6,703 bases of DNA from UBA11164 sp002420085 (GTDB lineage: Bacteria > Pseudomonadota > Gammaproteobacteria > Xanthomonadales > Xanthomonadaceae). This document shows, one piece after another, positions 1 through 6,700 of the stretch (the first letter of the stretch is position 1; each line of letters starts with the position of its first letter). A program made the position numbers and the translations under genes. The DNA is taken from assembly GCA_031976395.1 (NCBI GenBank), contig DALYLJ010000174.1, forward strand, positions 1 to 6,703. Reading direction: 5' to 3'. Under the pieces are notes generated by a model. The model was given only the letters and a program-made list of their open reading frames with translations, searched no databases and was not told the DNA's origin.

Positions 1-597
1 TTGATCGCCGGTGATGCCCTCGGCCGGCACGATGCGCAGGTGGCGCCCGTCGAGTCTGATGCCGCCGCTGACAGAGGTGCCCGGACGTGGCGCGCCCGGA
101 CTGGGCTCGGGCTCGGGTGGCAGCCAGTAGCGCGGCCAGCCGCGCGCTTCGGCACGCGCCGCCCAGGCGTGCAGCAGGGCCATCGCCTGGTCCGGTTCGA
201 TCCGCCGGCCAGCCAGCCGCAGGTCGGCGGGCGGGACGACGCTCACCGTGCCGCTGGCCGGGTCGGGTGCCGAGCAGTCGGCCAGGGTCGGTGCCGGGTC
301 GAGCAGGGGGTCGAGCCGGTCCGGCGGCGGACACAGTGGCTGAAACACCAGGCCGAGCAGGCGGTCGCGGTCGGTATTGACCTGGTACGGCGGCAGGGCG
401 ATGGTCTGCTTGCCCAGGATCGCGACCACCACGGTTTCCGGTTCACGCCAGACTGCATGGACCAGCAGGATGAGACCGGCCACCAGGCACAGGACGCCGG
501 GCAGCATGGCCTTGGGCTGCATGGTCTCGGACAGCATGGCCTCGGACAGCCGGCGGTAGAGCCTGGTTAGCGACGTAGGGTTGGGCCATCTGACCAT
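1..597 (-). CDS. Membrane-anchored protein resembling a family 5 extracellular solute-binding protein (3' end beyond the window)
   Basis: This frame is open from the left edge to 597 and gives 199 residues of a longer protein. The first 30 residues are basic (R3, R12, R15, R16, K29). A hydrophobic helix follows at about residues 31-50 (MLPGVLCLVAGLILLVHAVW), so an N-in membrane anchor or uncleaved signal is likely and the rest would be periplasmic. I see no lipobox. Residues 80-89 (LLGLVFQPLC) and 124-141 (ADLRLAGRRIEPDQAMAL and onward) match, in order, two hallmarks of family 5 solute-binding proteins: the 'LVFEPLV' strand and the 'vrFhDGtpltAeDVvfs' segment. Residues 178-191 (GGIRLDGRHLRIVP) fit the strand that follows. 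The match is by eye and the sequence is diverged, so transport, sensing or cell-wall peptide binding are all possible. ATG at 597 was chosen because the protein-like sequence begins there. GTG at 600 and an in-frame ATG at 672 are alternatives. The gene diverges from the giant gene to its right. Confidence 0.72.
   Translation of the reverse strand, partial: MVRWPNPTSLTRLYRRLSEAMLSETMQPKAMLPGVLCLVAGLILLVHAVWREPETVVVAILGKQTIALPPYQVNTDRDRLLGLVFQPLCPPPDRLDPLLDPAPTLADCSAPDPASGTVSVVPPADLRLAGRRIEPDQAMALLHAWAARAEARGWPRYWLPPEPEPSPGAPRPGTSVSGGIRLDGRHLRIVPAEGITGDQ
103..117. repeat. 6-bp repeat encoding a Pro-Glu linker in the left gene
   Basis: GGGCTC occurs twice in tandem, followed by GGG. On the minus strand it encodes alternating Pro-Glu around residues 160-166 (PPEPEPS). 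This looks like a flexible or extended linker inside the exported part of the solute-binding-like protein, in a place where family 5 proteins usually have variable loops. Confidence 0.6.
505..549. repeat. 15-bp tandem repeat, three units, in the N-terminus of the left gene
   Basis: Units are ATGGCCTTGGGCTGC, ATGGTCTCGGACAGC and ATGGCCTCGGACAGC at 505-519, 520-534 and 535-549. The last two differ by one base and the first is more diverged. In the minus-strand protein they give the pentads LSEAM, LSETM and QPKAM, just before the membrane helix. The period is five codons, so gain or loss of a unit keeps the frame. It also means several Met codons are available as alternative starts. Confidence 0.75.
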
Positions 598-614
598 CAC
601 CGTGCTGTCCGGAT

Positions 615-620
615 CTCCTT
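615..620 (-). promoter_or_regulatory. Possible Shine-Dalgarno site of the left gene, oddly distant
   Basis: The minus strand reads AAGGAG here, a strong core, but it lies 14 bases before GTG 600 and 17 bases before ATG 597, longer than the usual 5-9. Either the start is read with poor spacing, or the match is fortuitous and a different start is used. No start codon of this frame lies at the ideal distance. Confidence 0.3.
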
Positions 621-663
621 GCCTGCCGTCCGGCCAGGACGCCCGGATCGGGCTCGGCCGCTG

Positions 664-672
664 TGCTAGCAT
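664..672. promoter_or_regulatory. Candidate shared extended -10 element built on a palindrome
   Basis: The plus strand reads TGC-TAGCAT, an extended -10 (TG, one base, then a hexamer matching TATAAT at four of six positions including the first T, second A and last T). Positions 664-671 (TGCTAGCA) are a perfect palindrome. The minus strand across 671-663 therefore reads TGC-TAGCAC, a weaker version facing the left gene. Plus-strand transcription would begin near 679 and leave a leader of roughly 20 bases that contains the ribosome site. No good -35 lies 16-18 bases upstream on the plus strand, which is tolerable for extended -10 promoters. An operator for a dimeric regulator is an alternative reading. 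Confidence 0.35.
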
Positions 673-690
673 CCCATGCGCCGCAGCCGA

Positions 691-696
691 GAAGGA
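691..696 (+). promoter_or_regulatory. Shine-Dalgarno site of the giant gene
   Basis: GAAGGA ends five bases before ATG 702. It picks this start over a nearby ATG at 676, which opens a different frame, and over an in-frame GTG at 663 that would overlap the candidate -10 element. Confidence 0.7.
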
Positions 697-701
697 ACAC
701 C

Positions 702-3700
702 ATGCTGCTCCTCGCCGATCTTGAGGCGCTCGAACGCGCATTGCAAGCGCTGGACGCCCAAGCGCTGGATGCCAACGATCCAGCGCACACCGGCATCACA
801 CTGGCCGCCGACGATTGGCAGCGGGTCGAGCGGCTCAGCCGGCATCTGCGCCAGCCCTGGCTGCGTACCACCGACACCTATGAACTGGAAGAAATGCCGG
901 TCGAACTGGCTGCCGGACGGGTCGGCGGGCAGCCGGTCGCCCTGTATGCCACCGCCGATGGTCAGGTCGGCCTGCTCGACATCCGTGGCGATGGTCTGGC
1001 GCGTGACGAGCACTTCGCCCTGGACGGCTTGCAGACCGATACCGACGAGATTCGCAACATCCTGCTGTCGCCCCGGCGCTACAGCACCGAGGTCGATGTG
1101 TTCGTCTGTGTCCGACGCTGGGCCAATGATGCCAAGCCGCCCAGTCCGCACCTGTGGCGTGCCTCGCTGTGGTGGGACGCACCGAACCACCGGCATCGGC
1201 TGCGACCGATTGCCGAGCACCGCGAGACCTCCGAGCGCGGCCAGGGTTGGACCGAAGTCCCGCTGCCGGACCTGGCCGGACATTCCGATGACATCCTGAT
1301 TCGCGCGTTCGAGATTCAAGTGCAGAACAGCGGCCCGGACGCCCTGGCCGATCGGGCGCCCCCGCCTGAGGCCGCTGGAGCCCGCCTGCTGGCCCTGTGT
1401 CGGACGGCCAGTTCGCTCGATCCGCCCCATTCGCCCCAGTCGTCCGATCAGACTGGATCGGCGCGGGCCACCGGCTGGGCCTGGTTGGAGGAAGACGACC
1501 GGGTCTGCTGGTGGCCAGCGGGCAGGGGCAAGCCGAGCGAGTTCCGGTCGAGCGCGCCGCCGGTGGCCATGGCCCTGGCCGAAACCGGCAGCGATCTGTT
1601 GCTGGCCAGCGGCAATGGCCTGCTCCTGCGCTATCGCGGGGGCGTGGCGACGAGTGCGGACGAAACGCCGACGGTGGAACCGTTGTCGCCCCCCCATCAG
1701 TTGGACGCCGGGGTCTCGGGGCTGGCCCTGCTGCCGGCACCGGCCGATGTCCCCGACCGGCTCGATATCCTGGTGGCCGGCCGCAACCGGCGCTTGAGCC
1801 GGTGGCGCTGGCTGGGCACCGAACGGCTGGAGCGGGTCTGGGACCAGATCGTCAGTCGCTGCCTGGCCCAGTGGCCGCAGGCCGAGCAGTGGCGTGCCTG
1901 GGCCGATCCCGATTCGCGGCTCGCCGGTCCCGAGCCGGAGGTTCGGCAACTGCTCTGGCTGCATGCCACCTGGCGTCAGCCCGAGCGATTGCTGGATGGC
2001 TATTGTCAACTGGCCCACCAGCGCAGTCGGGTTCGTCCCGGCACCCTGGCCGGCCAGGAACTGGCCGCCCTGCTGGCGGCTGCCTCTGAGCTACGGGCAG
2101 CGGAGCCGCAGGGCACGGAGCCGCAGGGCACGGAGTCGCAGGGCACGGAGTCGCAGGTCGGGCAGGCGCGCGCCAGGGCGGCAGCCATCCAGGCAGCCGG
2201 CGGCATCGCCCTGCGCGAGCAATTGAGCCGTTCGCCCGAGGTCTGGCGGCAGACTTCCGATGCCTTGTTCAGATCCGCCATCGACAGTGTCTGGGATCGG
2301 GCCGGATCAGAATCCGGATCTGAGTCTGAATCTGAATCCAGGCCAGAGCGAGCGGCCGTTCGCGCCGCTGCGATCGGCAATCTGGCGACCCGACCCTACC
2401 TGCACGAGGCGACCTGGCCCGGCCGGATGCGGTTGGTCAGTGCCCTGTCCCTGGCCGACGGCGCGGCCCTGGTGCTGGCGACCAGCGAGGGCCTTGACTG
2501 GCTGCCCATGACCGGGTCAACGCTGTCCGGACCGGGGGCGACGATCGCGCGGACTGTGCGTGAGAATCGCTCACCTTTTTGGCCGATCGAACCGGCCTGC
2601 CACGGCTCGACGGCCTCGACCCAGCCCTGGCCCCTGCCCTGGACCTGGATTCGCAGCCTGCACCAGGGGGCAGATCGACCGGCGGTGGCGGTCGCCGGAC
2701 GCGAGGCGGTGGTCCTGATCTGGCCGTCGCGCGGGCCGACCGACCACGTGCATTCGCTGATCGTGCCGTCCGGCCAGACCGGACTGGAGAGTCTGGCGGT
2801 GGTCCCGCTGTCGCCACCGACCGATACCCGCCTGCACCTCGGTCTGGTCTGGGCCGACGGCACGCGGGTCTGGCTGGACCCCTATCGGCTGGAACTCGCC
2901 GCCGACCCGGCAACCGCCCTGGCTCCGGACGGGCCACGCCAGCCGCTGCCGGTGCCGGCCCGCGCCCTGGACGTCACTGAACTGGAGGGCCAGTGCTGGA
3001 TGGCGGCCGGTACCCGCCTGAGCAGCCTGCACTGGCTGAGCTGGTCGCAGGCGGACGGCTGGCAGGCCCAGGCGCAGACCCGGTTGGATGCCCCGGTGGT
3101 CGCGCTGCGTTTCGCCATCGGCGAGATCGGCGGACAAGCGGCGCCGGTCCTGATCGTGAGTACCCAGGCCGGTCGAATCTGGTGTTTCGATGCCCGCACC
3201 CATCGTGTGCTCTGGATCGATCATTTGCGTGGCAGTGTCACCACCCTGGACGTTACCGGTCGCGGTGCAGCGCTACGCATCGGTATTTCGGCCACACCCA
3301 ATTCGCTGAAGGTATTGGACGTACAAGGCCGCAGAACTTGGCTGCATGAGATGACCAACTGGGTCGCCGATATGGTGATCGTCCCGGAAACGGATGGACA
3401 GCCCGAAGCGACCATGCGTGTGTACGACCATATCGATCTGTCGCGGTTTCCGGGACCGGCTCGAATCGCCCTGGTAGGTAACGATGGCAGCCTGTCGATC
3501 TTTCGGCGCAGCGAGCGCCAGCACTGGCAGGCGCAGGCGGCCGAGTTGCCCGAGTCCGAGCAGGACAGCGACCGGCTGCGGGTGGCGCGCCTGCTGGCTC
3601 GGCGGGCGTTCGACCGGGCCGACGAGGTCATGGGTCCGGAAGCCCGGCGCGCGCTGCTGGCCGAGGCGATCGCCCTGGGCGAGTCGCCCGACTACCTGTG

Positions 3701-6700
3701 GCAGGTGCTGGATGGCAGCCGCTGCGGGCCGGCCGATCTGGCGGCGATGGCCCGCGAACTCCGGTCCGAGCGCAGTCTGGCCGACTGGCAGTCACTCTGG
3801 GGGGTCGGTCTGGACCTGCTGGAGGATCTCGAACCGCCGCATGCCGGTGACCCCGGTGAGGCGATGCTGGCCGAATTGCTGGCCGCCCTGCGTCGCCGTC
3901 GGGTCAGCAGCGAGTTCGTCAGCGAGCGTCTGGCCGACCTGCGGCAGCGGCCGCGCAGCGAAATCGACCAGGCCCTTGCGGTGTACCCGACGGCAGCGAT
4001 CCAGGCCGCCCATGCCTGGTTGCAGGCCCTGGTCGCCGAACTCGGACCGGCCGATCTGGCCAGCCGCCTGCCCGAGGCGCTGTTGCGCGGCCTGCACCGG
4101 CTGCCGGCCGAGGTCGTTCGGCACCTGCCGCTGTTCCTGTCCGGGTATCTGCCTGAGCCAGGGTCCGGTCGGGTGCCACTGGTCGAATGGCTGCTGGCCC
4201 TGGCCGGGCTGGCTTGCGATCTGGGCAAAGACCCGGACGGCAAGATCGACTCGGCCCGGCTGCCCGACTCAGGCCGGGAGTCAGGCCGTTCGCTCGATCG
4301 GGACTCGGCCTGTCTGGCCGGTCTGCACGCCCTGCGCGGGCTGGTAGCCGCACCGGAGTGGCGGTCAGCCCTGGCGGTGCTGGCCCGCAGCCGCGCGATC
4401 CCGGCCGGCGAGGGTCCGCTGCTGGCCCTGCTGCGCGAGCCGGCGGCGCGTACCCCGCCCGACAGCCCGGACGATACCTGGCGCCTGGAGCGTCAACAGC
4501 GCTGGCTGCTCCAGGCCCTGGCCCGGCCCTGGCAGCCGCGCCTGGACGGCGGCGGCGCTTGGCCAGACTGGTCGGCCCTGGCCCGGCGCATGATGACCGA
4601 GATCGAACCTGCCTGGCGACGCGCCCTGCTGGGTCGGCTGACCGAGGTGGTCGCGCGCAGCCGGGCACGCCTGGAGCGGGCCGAGGTGCTGGCCTGGACC
4701 GGCGCTCGGGTACGGATCCGCTTCGTCCTGCTGCACGAAGGCGGCCAGGACCTGGAGGCTGTGAGCCTCCGGCTCCAGGCGCGGTCGGCCAGTGCCGGCG
4801 GTGGCCCCGCCGGGCCAGTGCTAGCGGAATGGCGGCAGGAGCTCAGCCGGTTCGAGGCCAATGACCCGCCGGTCAACGGCCGACTGGAGGTCGAGGTGCC
4901 GCCCGGGGTCACCCGGTTGGTATTGCAGGTGTCCACCGAGAGCCGTCAGGGTCAGGACAGCAGTGACTGGCCGCTCGACCTGGGCGAGCCGTTCGCCAGC
5001 GATCGCCAGACCAGCCCGGCCCTGATCGCCCCCCAGGCCGCCGACCTGTTCGAGCGGATCGACCGGCTGACCGGCGGGGTCGCCATCCTGGTGCTGGATG
5101 AGCCGCTGCGGCCGGAGGCGGTGGTTCGTGCCCTGGTCGAGCGGCCGGACAGCGATCGGGTCGATCTCGACCGACCACTGCACGACTACGGCCCCGGCCG
5201 CCGCCATGGCCAGGGTCTGGACCTGGATGCCCTGCTGCGGGCGATCGACGGCCAGCCGGTGGAAAACCGGGGGCGGACCTACCGCAGCGGCGCCTGGCCG
5301 CGCAGCGACGGCCGACCCGGCCGGGTGCTGCTGTCTCCGGCCGGCGATCTGGCCGAGCGCCTGCTGACCGACGACCCGGCGATCACACCGGTCCGTGCGG
5401 CGCTGTGGGCCGGCTTGCGCCAGCGGGCCCAGGCCGGCACCCGGCCGGCCTGGGTCTGGGTGCTGCCGGCAGCGACGGCGGCGATCTGGCATGCCGCCCT
5501 GGCGGCGGCCGGAGCGGTTCTGCTGCATCCGGCCATGGTCGATCCCCGGCGGGTCGATGGCCCCTTCCTGGCCGCCCTGGCAGGTCACCTGGGCCAGGAC
5601 CGGCACTCGGCCGGCCGGGCCCTGGCCGCCGCCGGCCACGACCTGCGGCAACTCGGGCTGGGCACGCTTGCCCGAACAACCGCTCGGCTGGCCTGGGCGC
5701 GCGCCGATCTGCGCGGCCTGCAACCGCGCGAGCTGGCGGCCCTGATCGGCCTGTCACAGGCGCGCATCCGGCTGTCCCTGGCGCGCATCCCTAGGGGGGC
5801 GGTCGCCGATGAGACGGTCGAATCGCGGCCAGTCCGGCCCGGTCGCTCGACCAAGCTGCTGGCCAAGGCCGGCGAGGCCGGCTTTCGCCCCGAGCGGCTG
5901 ATGAGCCTGCGCAAGGATCTGCGGGTGCGCGGCCTGACCAGCGCCACCGACCTGGCCGATCTGGCGGCGCCGGTCCGGCGCCTGCTGCACCTGGTCGGCT
6001 TCGATCAGGCCCTGCTCGACCGCTTGGAGCGGCTGCACCTGGTCCAGCGCAGCGCCGGTCTGTACGTGCTGCGCCCGGATCTGGCCGGCCTGATCGCCGG
6101 TCTGGTCGATCAGCAGCCGGAACTGGCCGAACTGATCGACGTGCTGCACCGATTGGCCGACCCGGATGCCTGGTGGCGTGCCCTGCACCTGCCGGCCCTG
6201 GTCGGCATTCAGGCCGATGAGATCGGTCTGTTCGGCCTGCCGACCGAGAACTGGCGGCGCGATCTGTTCTGGACCGTCGGTCGGCTGTGGGCCGACGGCC
6301 AGATCGAGCCGGCCACCGGCAATGCCCTGGCCCAGGCCCTGACCGGGACGTCGGCCGCTGCGATCGTACCGGAGGCCGGTGGGCTGCGGATCCGCCTGCA
6401 ACGACCGGACGGCCTGTCCGACAAGACCGCCGAGGTCTACCTGCACCTGCGTCCGGCCGGGGCCGAGCGGCTGGATGCCCTGGCCGGACAGGGCGATTCG
6501 GTGCCGACACCGACACCGACAGCCGCATCGAACCCTCGGGTCCGTGACCTGCACATCGGCTGTGGTCCGGGTCTGGCCGGGCTGACGGCGGCGGTCGAGG
6601 TGCGGCTGGACGAGCCGCGCCTGCGCGACATCCTGCGCAGCCGCGATCCGGTCCGGGCGTTCTGGGCCGGGGTGCGCGCCCAGACCGACCTCGACCGGCT

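Larger units (their letters stand above)
598..701. promoter_or_regulatory. Divergent intergenic regulatory region
   Basis: About 104 bases separate the two start codons, so the promoters of both genes should lie here or slightly inside the opposite gene. The spacer holds the TGCTAGCA palindrome, a well-placed Shine-Dalgarno site for the right-hand gene and an AAGGAG for the left-hand gene. I see no convincing -35 hexamer, no terminator and no obvious repressor operator other than the palindrome. Confidence 0.6.
1812..2399 (+). other. Helical insert with low-complexity linkers between propeller-like regions
   Basis: Residues 371-566 switch from strand-rich to helix-rich sequence (for example LERVWDQIVSRCLAQW and ELAALLAAASEL). 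They carry the EPQGT-type repeat (467-486) and the Ser/Glu stretch (535-547). Blade-like sequence resumes after them. This is either an insertion within one propeller or a spacer between two propellers. I recognise no known domain in it. Confidence 0.55.

Noticed and set aside
1..570. A plus-strand frame open from the left edge
   Set aside because: It is the exact antisense of the membrane-anchored gene. The minus-strand reading has a basic N-terminus, a membrane helix and family-like segments, while the plus reading is Gly/Arg/Gln-rich.
443..877. A minus-strand frame spanning the intergenic region
   Set aside because: It overlaps both real genes and the candidate promoter, lies in a different frame from the membrane-anchored gene, and has no supporting motif.
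676..1299. An ATG-started plus-strand frame just upstream of the giant gene's start
   Set aside because: It lacks a Shine-Dalgarno site at proper spacing and its translation (RRSREGTPCCSS and onward) is shifted-frame sequence of the giant gene.
666..2018. A 450-codon minus-strand reading frame
   Set aside because: It is the codon-aligned antisense of the giant gene. It stays open because the sense frame rarely uses TTA, CTA or TCA codons. Its translation is Gly/Gln/Arg/Pro-rich without domain-like pattern, and it runs into the divergent promoter region.
3484..4347. A 287-codon plus-strand reading frame
   Set aside because: It is an off-frame shadow of the giant gene, with Arg/Trp/Cys/Pro-rich translation typical of shifted GC-rich codons.
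4751..4779. Intrinsic terminator
   Set aside because: The stem is followed by GC-rich coding sequence with no T-tract, in the middle of an open frame.
4821..5723. A 300-codon minus-strand reading frame
   Set aside because: Same codon-aligned antisense effect in very GC-rich sequence. There is no ribosome site, no recognisable motif, and it lies wholly inside the giant gene.
5754..6554. A 266-codon minus-strand reading frame
   Set aside because: Codon-aligned antisense of the giant gene with Gln/Gly-rich low-complexity translation, unlike a real protein.
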